A stretch of DNA of 62,000 nucleotides from Lingula anatina (taxonomy: Eukaryota > Brachiopoda > Lingulata > Lingulida > Lingulidae): contig NW_019775759.1 in NCBI RefSeq assembly GCF_001039355.2, positions 19,258 through 81,257 of the forward strand, read 5' to 3'. How positions within the stretch are numbered: the stretch's first letter is position 1; every line of letters starts with the position of its first letter. Positions 1-12,318 of the stretch are shown one piece after another. A model generated the notes under the pieces. That model saw nothing but the letters and a program-made list of their open reading frames with translations, was not told the DNA's origin and did no database searches. The translations under genes were made by a program, and so were the position numbers.

Positions 1-1375
1 GCTAAGACAGCCTACGCTCAGGCTACAGCTGCTCAAAGTTCCCCCGACATCTGGTATTACGCAACAAAGGCACCGCTCGCTCCCTTCTACCCACCCCTTT
101 GCTGCAATAAAAGCATAACGGATTATCATCACACCCTATAAAACTTCTACTAATGCCTCACTTTGCCTTTATCGTTTTACGCTGCATGTACATTTCAGTG
201 ACAACGTCAGTGCTATGGAGCACTACGACAGGAGACGGGTCTTACTCATGGGCCACAGCTTTGTAAAGCGCTTACAACAGGAGCCATCTTTACCAAACAA
301 TTTTGGTATTGATGGTCTCACTACTGATTTTTATTGCTCAGGGGGAGCAACACTCACTAGTTTTTTATACGACCCCAATTTTTGGCCTCGGCTGCCCAAC
401 TTCGATGTAGTTTTTTGTCAACTGGGAGAAAATGACGTCAGCCCAGCAGTTACCTCACCAGCATCCATCGTTTCTGCCGTCCTTCGAGCCATCCACATGA
501 TCGTCGATTACAATCCTCACATTCAGATTTTTTGGGGTCAGTTGTTTTGCCGCTCTCAGTCTCCTGGTGGTCGAATTCCCACCCTGCTCTACCAGGAAGA
601 TTTTAATGATCAGGTTACAGCCATCAATAGCGTACTCCAGCAGAGACTGTCCACACACCCGCATGCCCAATTTTGGAGATGCCCTGGAGCGGTAGATGCC
701 TGGCAGGACATACTTTCTCGGGATGGTGTCCACTTAAATTCTCGAGGCATGGTCAAATTTTGGAGAGCCATCCGAGGGGCAATACTTTATTCTCGGCCTA
801 CACCCCAGCAGACACGTAAGTTCACAGCTATGAGGCACGTTTTCATGATTATACACTCATTCAGTTTTGGCCAATTTTCTCATATTCAGAATGTCGTTCC
901 GAGTATGCATTACATGGATACAGTTCTCATTCTTATGGGATTTCAAACATTCCCTTATTTCATATTAGAGACGCTAAAACTTCCCTGTGGGCTTTACTTG
1001 TGCCCTTCAGGGCTGGTACACATATATACTACTTTAGCCTTCCCAGGCTCAGATTTTGTGCACTCACGTTACGTTGGCCTTCCCAGGCTGTTCACATCAT
1101 TTCATTTGCGTATCCTCTTTATTAAGTGGGCGCCTTCCAAGGCCCCCTCATTTATTTTCTCCGTCACAATGTCATACTGCAATACAGAGCCCAACAGTGG
1201 CGATTTGCGCCTTACAAGGCCTTCATATTTCTCATGGGTCTTCCCCTATGACATGCGTTAGTTTCTTCGACGTTTCTGCCTACTCATCCTTGTGCCTTAC
1301 AAGGCACTAATCCAATTGGGTCGAAAAAACCTAGGTTTTCAGTGGAAACCCGGTTTTTTGTGGCGCATTTGCACC
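1..1375 (+). mobile_element. 3' part of a probable Ngaro/DIRS-like tyrosine-recombinase retrotransposon
   Basis: The stretch holds an SGNH-hydrolase ORF followed by about 500 bp of non-coding sequence in which short AAGGC/GCCTT-type motifs recur (for example around 1,035-1,090, 1,125-1,145 and 1,290-1,310). An imperfect hairpin follows at about 1,325-1,360, with AAAACCTAGGTTTTC and GGAAACCCGG motifs. SGNH-hydrolase ORFs are known as an accessory ORF of Ngaro retrotransposons, which end in split direct repeats. No reverse transcriptase or recombinase is visible because the window begins here. The class is inferred from the ORF and its position; the right boundary is approximate. Confidence 0.45.
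215..1261 (+). CDS. SGNH/GDSL-type hydrolase ORF, probably transposon-encoded
   Basis: The 348-residue ORF has the SGNH blocks in order. A block-I-like GHSF near residue 13 replaces the usual GDS, GENDV lies near residue 72 (block III, GxND), and DGVHLN near residue 171 (block V, DxxH). Between them are alternating hydrophobic strands such as VVFCQLGEN and IQIFWGQLF. The recognisable domain ends near residue 195. The remainder runs over the recurrent GCCTT motifs and looks like read-through into non-coding sequence, so the real protein may end earlier or be spliced. SGNH enzymes are esterases or lipases in general. In this form, intronless and next to repeat sequence, it is most like the accessory ORF of Ngaro-type retrotransposons. 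The Ser-bearing block is present, so it may be catalytically competent, but I cannot show expression. Confidence 0.6.
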   Translation: MEHYDRRRVLLMGHSFVKRLQQEPSLPNNFGIDGLTTDFYCSGGATLTSFLYDPNFWPRLPNFDVVFCQLGENDVSPAVTSPASIVSAVLRAIHMIVDYNPHIQIFWGQLFCRSQSPGGRIPTLLYQEDFNDQVTAINSVLQQRLSTHPHAQFWRCPGAVDAWQDILSRDGVHLNSRGMVKFWRAIRGAILYSRPTPQQTRKFTAMRHVFMIIHSFSFGQFSHIQNVVPSMHYMDTVLILMGFQTFPYFILETLKLPCGLYLCPSGLVHIYTTLAFPGSDFVHSRYVGLPRLFTSFHLRILFIKWAPSKAPSFIFSVTMSYCNTEPNSGDLRLTRPSYFSWVFPYDMR

Positions 1376-1707
1376 CCCACCTTTAATAATTACATGTTTC
1401 ATTTTTGTTAATGTTAATTGTGCCATTATAATATATTAGCCTTATTGCATAATTATTTTTTAAATTCCATTTCGAAACATCACGGTGACTCCCTTCGCCA
1501 CATAAGTTTTCCTGTAATTATTAAACAGAGCAAAAAATGTCCCTATTTCTGTAGTATTATAAAAGAGTGAAGTCCATTGGTACAAGCTGTTCTATTTCTG
1601 GACTTTATACAAGCGGGTCCATCAAACGATATCACGAAGATTATTTGTAACATTGTCAAATGAAACAAATGTTGGTAATAAAATAATTGTAAAGCAATTC
1701 TTTGTAC
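1376..1707. other. AT-rich stretch with no recognisable gene
   Basis: Low GC and homopolymer-rich. Short ORFs here show no recognisable domain and no convincing splice context apart from the candidate exon that begins at 1,708. Confidence 0.5.
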
Positions 1708-1833
1708 CTGTGTAGGTCTGGCTAGAGGTGTGTTTGATGGTGAAATGGTATTGATCTTGAACACTGTCCGTTGTCAAACGGAAGCCATCTTCCTGAGTCA
1801 TCTGCATCCGAGCATTGACTTTTTCTGCTGCAT
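1708..1833 (-). CDS. Candidate internal exon of unknown protein
   Basis: On the minus strand a CATTTTTTAG acceptor precedes 126 bp open in one frame, followed by the donor CACAG|GTACAAAG. The coded segment starts about AAEKVNARMQMTQEDGF and contains no cysteine. Its entry phase is 1 (one base needed from the previous exon), while the plexin-like Sema exons upstream on the same strand leave in phase 0. It therefore cannot be joined directly to the exon at 2,638-2,760; at least one more exon, or a different gene, is needed. I do not recognise the domain. Confidence 0.3.
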
Positions 1834-2637
1834 CTAAAAAATGAAATACATGAAGCAGAAGGTTCCTTGCATTATAGAATCATGTTGGATAACAAAAATG
1901 GATATAAGAAAGGGGATTTTTGTGGAAGGTATGCGTGCGTTACAGGTATTTCTCAGTCACACATTCAAAACTTTCTGTGTCGGTTCATGCAAGACACTAA
2001 CCGCATGGAAAAAAATATGATTATTTCATGAGAATAATGTACTATTATGTCTTCGCAACAACCCACCATACATACTTAAAACATAAATTCAGATTAAAAA
2101 AAAACGCACCAAGTAGGCCTAACACCTAGACAACAAATTTGAATATTTTAATATTAAAACACGTTGCATTCTAAATTGTTTCGCGAACTTCTACAAAAAT
2201 AGTGAGTTTTATGCAAAGCAAATCGTTCAAATGCTAACACACAATATTCTATTCTTAACTATGTTCTCATTACCTTATCGTAGTAGCAAGATCGGTCTAC
2301 CTCAGCGGTAATTCTGGCTAAGGCGCTGTCAGTGCATGTTATCAGCCTAATTGTCTGGCACGCTCCTTGCAAAGCATATAAGCCGTTTAAACTGAATGCA
2401 ATTTAGCGACAATTGTAAATACGATTTTAAAACGCAGCAAGTAGCTATTGGATAATACATTTTGATGAACAAGTTGAATGCTTAATTGTCTCTGGAACTT
2501 CTACAAAAACAGCGGGTTTTAGCCATCAGGTATGCAAAGCAAATTGTTAAAATGCGAACACACAATATTTTCCTCTTACATATTCGTGTTTATGCTACTT
2601 TTTCTAGCACATTCAGTGCCAGCTCCATAGCACTCAC

Positions 2638-4541
2638 CATGTATTTGGTCATAACATACACGTGCTCTCCTGTGCTATCTAACTGTATATCTTTAACCTC
2701 ATCGTTTGACACTTGTACTGATGCATATTCTACCGCAGATGTATTAGACTGGATTAATATCTGAAGACAACGGTTAGAAAGTTCACGAAAGGTTTGTTGG
2801 GGCATATGTTAAACGGATGTTTTAAAAAACAAGTTTGAACAAAATGTGCGAAAAAATGCTTTAGCTAGAATACATTGAAAATCATTTCCCTATTAAATAT
2901 ACGGTTTTTGATGCCCAAATAAAAACGAGTACTTCGTCAACTTAATACAAAGCTCTTATTTATAATCAAGTTCGCTTTCAGATTAAAAAAATTAGTAGGT
3001 AGGTTTTATCGTACGTTATTAAATCCTGGAAGATAATTTCCATAATTAAACAAACGAAAAATTCGGCCGTGTACTGTTCGCGTATCAATACAAGAAAAGC
3101 TACAGCTCAGTTGTGCGGTACCTTCTTTAGTTGCCCGTCAGCAGTTCCTACAAAAGCCACAGTGTAGCTGGTGGTGGTTGTGGTGGCTACTACTGTCCAT
3201 GTGGACGACGTGGCTGTCAGAGCAGGGGTTGTTGTTGCCGGGGTGGTTGACACCAGGGGAGTGTTTACACCGTAAAAGTCATGGTTACAGTAGTTTGATC
3301 CGTAGTTATATGACTGGGAATGTAAAAAGTGGTACCCAGTAAATGTAAAATGCATGAAGAATGGCATAAATATTCTTGTTTATCGAGATCCCCCTAAAAC
3401 AGAATCCACGCACAAATGAAAGGCTTTATTTAAAAATAAAAGCACAGCTGTGGTTGAAATAAATAAAAAGTAAACTTACGCTAAAATAAACACATCTTCG
3501 TGAACCTCCCTGGAAATGTGCAGCCTCAGTATTTCCATTCCCAGAGTAGCACTGTTCGTATTTCTCTTTAATAATGTTGTTTATATTCTCCATTGAAAAT
3601 ACACAGAAAGCTGAACTCGATTCTTCGACAAAAGTACCCACTAGTACACTATCATTTCCTAGTTTTGTTACCGATACTGATTTTGCAAGATTGAACGACA
3701 CGCTCGGATTGGCCCCTGCGCAACGCAAGGGCATTTCAAAGTATGAATAATAGTTTGCATCACTCTGGCAGATTCGAACTAATCTGGATTCATATTCCGT
3801 GCTGCTTATTGTTGTTTTCTGGTTCGTGATGAAATAACTGTAACCATTCAGTGAGAACCCGGAAACGTAATTAACTGGATACGTACTCCGGGTAGTGTCA
3901 GAAAGAGTTATGTACGTTCCTGTATCGGACAGTGCGTTGTAGTAAGTTAATTCCAGTGTCTGAAGAGATCTGCTACTAACAGCTGCCACCTGTTCCCGGA
4001 GTCTACCACTCTGCCCCTGTCCTGTGTATGAAGAAGCCACATATAACACGTCATCTGATTCGAGGCCCGGTGCTATAAAAGCCACAGTGGAAGCATCGGG
4101 AGAATTGGCGGCAACGTAATCTTCCAATGGGTCAGAACCACGATGTGGAGCTACCTGCGATATATCAGTGACTGGTCTAGACTCACAAGTACCTTGATAT
4201 ACACTACCACAAGATATCAGTCTACCCCCAGACTGGTCTACTTCTAGGATTTTGTTGTAGTTGTCTGTGGGCGTTCCCTGTGGGCAGTAAGGAGGTGGAC
4301 TACAGTAGGGACTATCCATGACTGGTCCGGTCGTTACGTTCTGTAACAGTTGCAAGTCACCATCCAGTCGGTACAGAGTATTAACAGCTCCAACATATAC
4401 AGTACCAGTTTCGTTGTCAATCGCCATGTTGTTAAACTCTACCGTTGTCTGCCCACTTGGATAAGAACTGACAATTGTGGAGGTGGATGCTCTACCGGCC
4501 ATATTGAATACTAGATCGGAGAGGAATAGCAACGCCACAAA
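2638..4541 (-). CDS. Plexin-like receptor, Sema-domain exons (partial gene)
   Basis: Three phase-0 exons encode most of a Sema beta-propeller. The exons are: (1) 3,480 to about 4,541, with Sema signatures such as NETGTVYVGAVNTLYRLD, GRLISCGSVYQGTCESR and CAGANPSVSFNLAKSVSV, ending at AGC|GTAAGTTT; (2) 3,122-3,313, starting SYNYGSNYC and ending VAFVGTADGQLKK|GTACCG; (3) 2,638-2,760, carrying VKDIQLDSTGEHVYVMT, ending AAATACATG|GTGAGT. Order and content match plexins (the DYC..., LGTSDGQLLKV and LYxMT segments), where this domain binds semaphorins at the cell surface. A large first Sema exon is also usual in plexins. The 5' end is unsettled: an upstream in-frame stop overlaps a possible acceptor TTAG at about 4,542, a short hydrophobic run VALLFLSDLVF may be the end of a signal peptide, and an ATG with good context lies at 4,500-4,502. 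The PSI domain expected next is not found in the window. Confidence 0.8.
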
Positions 4542-4851
4542 CTAACCTCCCGTTCGCTGCATTCTTTATAATAAGCACTGGAACTGGAAACGTTTTTTTA
4601 GAGTACAGGGATATATATGAAATGACTTACATATACTATGACACACGTACACAGAGGGTGATGTAATGCCTCCTCCAAAAAAATGTACACATAGTTTATA
4701 CAGGACAATAGTCTTTATGTAGTTGGGTATAACGTCTTTGTTAAACCCTCTACTTACGGGTTCGAGGACTTTTTACTGTCCTCAAAAGCAGCAGAAGCCG
4801 GACGCAAGCTATGAGGACTGTTCATGATATGGGGGAAATGGAGTGGCATTT

Positions 4852-5220
4852 TTAAGTAACCAAACACTTCAAAGATAACTAACAAGTATTTTTTTGTTTT
4901 GTTTTGTTTGTTTGATCATGACACAAGACATTCTAGAAACATATATATATCTTGAAACTTACCTGAGGGACTTGAAGGCTACCAGTACGTTTATATATGG
5001 ATCTGCAAGCAATATGCCTCCGTCTGCTATCACTNAAGTAAGCAAACACTTCAAAGATAACTAACAAGTATTTTGTTTTGTTTTGTTTTGTTTGTTTGAT
5101 CATGACACAAGAGATTCTACAAACATATATATCTTGAAACTTACCTGAGGGACTTGAAGGCTACCAGTACGTTTATATATGGATCTGCAAGCAATACGTC
5201 TCCGTCTGCTATCACTCAAA
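4852..5220. repeat. Direct duplication joined by a single n (probable assembly artefact) with a possible plexin leader exon
   Basis: About 183 bp before the n at 5,035 are repeated after it almost unchanged: both contain AACACTTCAAAGATAACTAA, a GTTTT-rich run and CTTGAAACTTACCTGAGGG. On the minus strand each copy holds a TATATAAA box and CCTCAG|GTAAGTTTC, a good splice donor, so this could be the promoter and leader exon of the plexin-like gene. Small differences (ATATGCC against ATACGTC) suggest two haplotypes left side by side. Confidence 0.55.
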
Positions 5221-6754
5221 GATCTCTTCCTGGTTGCTGGACTTGACTGCGTTGTAACTTGCAGTTGCTATTTTTACAGTGTCTACTATACAACGTGCGG
5301 TACCAAGTAGGCCATATGTGTATAAAGAGAGTGTGATCTGTGTGGGTACTTAAGACGCGATAAGATACAAATGTTCGGCATGCCATAAACACTGATACGA
5401 CTGTGATTATTTGGTATCATTGATAAGATTTTGGCTAGATATGTCTATTTTACCAACTTTTTCATTGAACTATTTTTCATGGTTTTTAATGCTGACATCT
5501 TTAAAAGATGTAACCACAATGGTTTATTGACCTTAAGCTTACTTCCGCCCCGTTCCGATGAAATCAGGTCTACCACTATGAGAAACTTTGTTCCTACTGT
5601 TGTGATTTTTAATTTTTTTGAAAATAGGCATTATCACTTTTACGTTCTCGTAACGTGGTAGTATTATCTCATACACTGGTACATACACTGATATGACAAT
5701 GTTCATTTTGCATTGTTTAACAGAAAAAATGCTAATGCCCCCCCCCCAACTTACACACTTAAAACCCCAAAAAACAGCCTAGATCTCATAACTTTTGCAG
5801 CGGGGAAATGATCAGCAAGACCAGGCATGGGCAATATTTTGTTTATTGTCTTTTTCTGCTTAACAATGTTTAATCCATCCACTTATTTTGACATATGAAA
5901 TATGCATGAACGCTCAAGCCTGCTTCAAAAACACAGTGAATGCAATGGTCGGTTACGGTGGACCCCAAGGCAGTAAGATGATCATGGAAGGCGGCATGTC
6001 AAGTTATGAGCGCCAGTCTGAGGTAAATATGTCAGTATGGGTCGTACTAGCTGATTTGATCTCTGAGCCGAATTCCTAATTTATCTATTGTGTCACTTTT
6101 ACTGTGCATATTATCAAAGTTGCTCCAAAGAGAAAATGATATCCTATTTTTATAATTGGCTTAATGATTTTTAATCTTATCTTCACCATTATAACTGAAT
6201 ACAGGGCTAGTCCCCCACCTGATATGCATAAAAGCGTTTAGAAAAGCTCTTTCCTTCAATATGTGATGTGGCCAAACAATTTTCACGGTGCATTAAGATA
6301 AACAGTAAAAGAATATCCACAATAAATTCGGCAACCGAGAGGTGCGGCAACATATAGATAATTGCGGTAGTATTTATGCCGANTAAGGGACTAGGCGGGG
6401 TTTCTAATAAACCTAGGAAAGAAGATTTATTTTGGGTCTACGTTACACTGACCCTCTGTTTCGTTATACTGGGACATAGCAGCGTACTGAAGAAGATTGA
6501 ACATTTCGGTGCCATCGTTCTCTACAGAATAGTGTCGTGAATTAGCTGGTGACATATCTGTGAATGTCGTGCCGAGTAAAAAAGCATCTCTGACCCTGAT
6601 AGAAGGTAAGAAAAGTTGACATTTGGGAGGAACGAGGTGAAGTTATACCGTCGTTTTTTGCAGATCATGATTAGACGGTAGAGCTAAAACTCGTAAGTTA
6701 GGCGTAGCAGTTGCGCAGGCGTTAATCCAGCGCAAAACGCCACGCCCGAAAAAA
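5221..6754. other. Intergenic stretch with one weak candidate exon
   Basis: The only coding-like segment is at 5,888-6,022 on the plus strand, with VNAMVGYGGPQGSKM and a donor GAG|GTAAATATG. No convincing acceptor precedes it and I recognise no domain. There is a poly-C run near 5,738-5,749 and an isolated n at 6,383 without flanking duplication. Nothing else is supported. Confidence 0.3.
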
Positions 6755-7396
6755 AGCCAGTTGCACCAAACTAGAAAAGTGTTTACGTCGGTCTTAACTA
6801 AGTCGTAAATTTACGCCTGCCAGCTAGGTGGTGTAAGTCGGTCGTAGCTCGTTTTCCACTATTGCTAGGAAGACACAGAGAGAGTTTGATGACAATTCTA
6901 CCTCACACCTAAGGAACTCAGGAGTAACATGAGATGGGGGAGGCCCAGCTGCTGTATCGTCAGTGGTGATCCTAGCTGTGCTATCAGTAGGACGCATTTT
7001 CTTTCCTCTGTTTTCTTTTTTTTTAATTTTTTTACACTTGTGTAAGGACACCTCTGGTCTCTGAGTCAATTATTTTCTTAAATTTATCTAGTTTTCAATT
7101 TTGGATTATTATTCTCTTGCATTTTTAGTATCCTGTCTATTGTGCCTTTTGGGGATTCTTTACTTTATTTGTTTATGTGTGCTGTAACGACGTGTAAAGT
7201 CGAGAAATCGGGGAGAAAAAACACTACAGGAGAACAATTCTTCAGTGTCTGGGATGAATGTATGCATGAACAATATACATATAGATGCAAACTTTAGTAA
7301 AATGGCCAGTGCGGTGGCCAGTATGAGTGAGGCATGGATGGTGATGAGCAAGGCGTGCACTCTGTGGACCCTAAGACTGCCCACTCTCAAAATAAG

Positions 7397-7563
7397 CAGG
7401 AGCGTATTTAGCCTGTCTTCTGGGTCTTCTGGAAGACGGCCAGTTTTTCAAGTTTACATTGACGGGTATTTATTCTTTTCTGTCGGAAGACGGTCAAAAT
7501 GGATAATGGATCAACAAAAATAATACGGAAGACTGTCAGAAAGTATCTCTGGATCCGCCCCTG
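7397..7563 (-). mobile_element. hAT-like MITE nested in the Harbinger remnant
   Basis: About 167 bp ending in GGATCCGCCCCTG, the inverse of CAGGGGCGGATCC, a hAT-type terminus. The left end is eroded (CAGGAGCGTATTTAG). A better-preserved copy lies in the opposite orientation at 57,882-58,049, with shared interior motifs such as TCTGGGTCTTC and GACGGTCAAAA. Confidence 0.7.
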
Positions 7564-7602
7564 GTAAGTCATTAGAAGGGTGCGGTTAAGGCCCCTCAGA
7601 CT

Positions 7603-7631
7603 GCCCCCACACACACACACACACACACACA
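7603..7631. repeat. (AC)n microsatellite
   Basis: Uninterrupted CA/AC dinucleotide run. Confidence 0.9.
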
Positions 7632-8285
7632 GTCATGCCGCATTGTCGTCAGATTCAGGTGAGGAGGATGACTGTGATGCAGAGGACTTGTTTGAAGAAA
7701 AAGCTAGAGTCTAATGAAGAAGTAGACTCTTTTTTAGATCTCATTGATGAAGACCTGGATGACGATGAGGCTCTGGGCAGGGAAAAATTAGCTAGCATGA
7801 TTAACAAAAGTTCACAAAACCTCTGTCAAAAGATTTAACAAAGAAATTTTTATGAGCATCACCATTTTTTTTCATATTTTATATTATTCATATTTTACTA
7901 TATAAATATAGAGACAAAAGTTTAGAATACCAGCATTTTAAGGCACATATTATATGCATTAGGGCTCTTGTATTTCTTAAATGCTCATTGCAGCTGCGGA
8001 CTCCTCATTAGCCCTACTATACCATCCACGTATTACTGGGCAGTGAAGCAACGAAGCGTTACTTAGGCATAGTTAAAACGACCGTTTTTTGGTCCCGGTG
8101 CAACGGTTATAAGCAGGGAGAGTTAACGGACGCCAGTTGTTGCTGTTTACGACAGTCGTAAATTTACGCCCCATTGGTGCAACCGGGCCCTGGCCCCGTA
8201 TGCACAAAAAGTCCTTATCTTAAGTGAAAAATTCTCCTTAACTTCCTAAGAAAATTCTTAGCTGAGGAAACCCCTCAAGTGGTAT

Positions 8286-11200
8286 TAGTCCAGGAAATTG
8301 GTGAAAGATTGTGCATTTTTTACCTACAAGCATGAAATTTGGCACACTTATGGACAATAAAATTCTAAGCAAATTTGGATATATGGGCATGTCTGAAATT
8401 TTCAAAATGGCCGTCAAATCCAAAATGGCCACCAAAATACCTTTTCAAATTAAAACTTCAAGTACATAGTCTTCTAATGACTTAAAATATCATATAAAGG
8501 TTAGAAAACACCATGGTATGAATCCTTCAGGTGTATTAAATCCAAAATGGCCGCCAAAGGAAAAAAAATAGACCATTTATTCAAGATATTTATTTGAATG
8601 GGGAATTCATCAAGCACTTAAAACTACAAGCATAAAATTTGGCAGGTTTGTGGAAAATGAAATTCTGAGCAAGTTTGGATGTATGGGCATATCCGAAAAT
8701 TTAAAAATGGCCTTCAAATCCAAGATGGCCTCCAAAAATACGGCTTCTAATTAAAACTTCAAGTATATAGTCTTTTAAGGGCGTAAATATCATACAAAGG
8801 TTAAAAAACACCACGGTATGAATTCAGAATCAATATTTGCTTTTTTAGGTGTAATAAATCCAAAATGGCCGCCAATAGTAAAAAGCACTCTACTAATCCA
8901 AGATATCCAGCAGAGTGGTTAATTCATCAAAAACTACAAGCATGGCATTTGGTACAGTTGTAAAACAGGATTCCAAGCTCTTTTGGATGTATGAGCATGT
9001 CTAAAAATTTCAATATATGGCCCCCAAATCCAATATAGCCGACACAAATACCCGTTCAAATTAAAACTTCAAGTATATATAATCCTATAATAACTGAAGA
9101 TAACATTTTATGGTTAGACAAGACTATGGTATGCATGAAGTATCAATATTTGATTCTTTAAGTGTATAGAAATCCAAAATGGCCCCCAAAAATAAGAAAA
9201 ACAGGCCACTCACAGCAGCAGTATGGTGAATTCATCATGCACTTAAAACTACAAGCATGAAAATTGGCTCAATTGTACAGAACAGGATTCTAAGCAATTT
9301 GTTATATAGGGACATGTCTGAATATTCTAATATGGCCACTAAAACCCTTTTAAAGTAAAAAAGACTAATATATGATCTGACTGACAACAGTCTTTACTCT
9401 TTTTTGGTTTTTCGCTCCTTTAGTTACATTTAGACCCAAATGACCATAAAAAATGGAACAGGACTCCTTTTGGTCTAGTTGTGACACCACATGCAGCAAT
9501 TCTATAAATGTCAAGGATATGAAAATGTCAAGGTATTTTCACAAATAAGTTTCAAATTAACGAAAGTTATTTTATCAAGTAAGTGTTGCATATTTTATGT
9601 AAATTTTATGCACATTTACTTTAGTAAATGGACAATATCTCAACAAAAAATAACAGCTAGCTACACCGACATTTCTACTTATTTGGTTAAATAATTTTCA
9701 TTCAATAATGTGTGCCTAGCTTTACTAGTAGTTGTGTTTCCCTCAGCTTTCCCAGTATTTCCTTAAAGCTAAAGCTTCTACATGTAATCCACTTTCACCA
9801 ACAAAATACCAAGNATAATCTGACTGACAACAGTCTTTACTCTTTTTTGGTTTTTCACTCCTTTAGTTACATTTAGACCCAAATGACCATAAAAAATGGA
9901 ACAGGACTCCTTTTGGTCTAGTTGTGACACCACATGCAGCAATTCTATAAATGTCAAGGATATGAAAATGTCAAGGTATTTTCACAAATAAGTTTCAAAT
10001 TAACAAAAGTTATTTTATCAAGTAAGTGTTGCACATTTTATGGGCGGTCAACCTTTTACTTTAGTAAATAGACAATATCTCAACAGAGGAGAACAGCTAG
10101 CTACACCGAAATTTCTACTTATTTGGTTAAATAATTTTCATTCATTAATGTGTGCCTAGCTTTACTAGTAGTTGTGTTTCCCTCAGCTTTCCCAGTATTT
10201 CCTTAAAGCTATAGCTTCTACATGTAATCCACTTTCCCCAACAAAATACCAAGATGCATTGGTCGTTTTTAACACCAGAAAGCATCAGTTTACATGCATG
10301 AGGGTCAATAGGAATACGAAAGTGTGGTAGGGCATAGTATTAGATGTAGGTTACTAGTGTGAACCCTTATAAGACCAGTCTTCCAATGCTTCTGACCACA
10401 GTTAGCAACTGCACACATAACTACAAACAGATATGGTAGGAGCTACCTGGTAGATTTTGTTAGCTGGGTAAGTGAATACTCCTCATGGCTTCATTCTGGA
10501 TTGTCCCACAAAGACAATAATGCCGGAAATCTCATGAATTTTTACCTTTCAAAGTCCATATTGCACTAATTTCTTGGTGTAATCCTCAGAATACACCATT
10601 TTTTGAAGTTTTGTATGTATTAACTGTCTGGAGGATTTTAATTCTTTTATTTTCATGTTCAGTTTTTTGAAAGTATAAGTTTGTAACTAAACAAGTTGCC
10701 AAATGATCAAATGAAAACCAAAGTTTGGCGCCTATCAGTGCTTCTTTTTTAGTGCACAAAGTGTGAAGCCTCCAATGCAACTCTAGGATACAGCACGTAT
10801 CAACACCTGCCCTCTGTTTGGGGTACAGGTATTTCTTTGCTCATAAATTTTCACTAAATTCTCGGTAGCCATTACTGCGAATGCACTAAAGCCAATTTTT
10901 TAAAATAAGAAGCTTTTCTAATTTACTTTTGAAGCACAAGATAACATCATAACATTATCGAGTGCAAATGTGCCTTGCTTTTAGTACTTTACCAATGAAA
11001 AACACCAAATTGTGAGACCTGTATGTTTGATTAGCTGTCATTTTTGTTATATTTATGAGCATTTGATGAAGCGCCATGCACTGATCTAGCTGAAGAATCA
11101 TAACCAACAGACAAAATTGGTACACCCCAAGTTTTTTATATTTGCCTCTTTAAGGCTTAGTTATTCTGGTGTTTCTTTCACATTTTATGGATTTTGCACG

Positions 11201-12041
11201 ATACTTTTTTTCTTAGAAAGGGGGAGTCACTCATGAGTGCCATATAAGAAGATTGCTAACTGGGAATTGATCTAAATGAGAATCCAGAGCAAAAAGTCAA
11301 AGTACTTATGTTGGTTTATCAAAAGAAGGACTGTTTTCAGTACATAATAAATGTATCATGCTTGATGGTTTTTTAAAAACTCTGTAGAATTGCTCCTGCA
11401 CAGGTAGGAATATGCTGATTATACAGGTAGTTTGCAAAGCCCACATGCCTATTCACGAGTTATTACAATTCAATAGTTGTGGTCTGCTGACTTTTGGAGG
11501 CCATTTTGGAATTTTAAAACCTTAAGTGGCAAATACTGATACTTCATATATACAATGGTATTTTCTTACCGTTAAATGATATTTTTATGAAAGACTATAC
11601 AAATAACTTTCACCTTGAAAGGGTATTTTGGGGGCAATATTGAAATTGGCTGCCATATTGGAATTTTCAGACATGCCCCTATATCCAACGTTGCTTAGAA
11701 TCATGTTCTACATAACTGTGCCAATTTTTATGCTTGTAATTGTAAGTGCTTGATGATTTTACAAAACTGCTGCATATTTTGCGTAAGTAAACTGCTTATT
11801 TTACTTTTGGAGGCCATTTTGGAATTGTATACACCTGTAGAAGCGGATATTGATAATTCATTCATAGCATGATATTTTCCAGCTATAAAATGATATTTTA
11901 AACCATTTTGGGACTATATATTAAATTTTTTTATNGTCCATAAAAGCTTAGAATTCCATTATCTACAACTGTGGCAAATTTCATGCTTGTAGGTAAAAAA
12001 CGCACAATTCACCCTTTTTTCTGCACCAATTTCTTGGACTA
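8286..12041. mobile_element. Foldback-type transposon with long inverted arms (TAGTCCAG terminus)
   Basis: The left end TAGTCCAGGAAATTGGTG is matched, inverted, by CACCAATTTCTTGGACTA at the right end. Both arms are built from diverged blocks of about 300 bp with the formula 'aCTACAAGCATGAAATTTGG ... TTCTAAGC ... GGGCATGTCTGAAA ... AAAATGGCC(G/A)CC'. Direct blocks occupy about 8,286-9,360 and inverted blocks about 11,480-12,041. The centre (9,370-11,470) has no recognisable transposase. The element interrupts intron 1 of the first copy of the tandem gene array: sequence to its right at 12,050-12,320 matches intron 1 of the next copy at 22,250-22,930. An n at 11,935 marks a small assembly join in the right arm. 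Confidence 0.7.
9371..10259. repeat. Direct duplication joined by a single n
   Basis: About 440 bp before the n at 9,814 (starting ATCTGACTGACAACAGTC) recur after it with a few percent difference, including a small replacement at about 10,040. Most simply two haplotypes of the same locus. Confidence 0.7.
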
Positions 12042-12318
12042 TAATGAAAGACGCCAGTCTGGTATCAGAAAACACAAATTCTTCACCTTTTTGAGCTGTT
12101 TCTCATTTTCAAAAAAGGCATCTATTTGATCATCTTTATATACAGACACTGTGTGCGTCTGTATGTGATCTGATCACTTTGTATGTCCTGTTATCGCGCA
12201 TAGTTTAGCCTTTAATAGTTCTAAGATACATTAAAATAAGGCGGAACAATAGGCCTACCGGTACTGTTGGATACACACAGGATTGATTCTTTAAATAATG
12301 TTAAAGAAACGATCTTAC

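Larger units (their letters stand above)
6755..8190. mobile_element. Decayed PIF/Harbinger-type DNA transposon
   Basis: The ends carry related inverted termini: CCAGTTGCACCAAAC at 6,759 and, inverted, CATTGGTGCAACCGGGCC near 8,172-8,190. Both are followed inward by GTCGTAAATTTACGCC. Inside, a minus-strand ORF at 6,824-7,069 contains a Lys-rich stretch followed by TAAGPPPSHVTPEF. This resembles the Myb/SANT-like accessory protein of Harbinger elements, where a GGGPPP-like segment follows a Lys-rich helix. No transposase is left. A plus-strand acidic ORF at 7,635-7,838 has no recognised domain. Boundaries are approximate. Confidence 0.5.
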
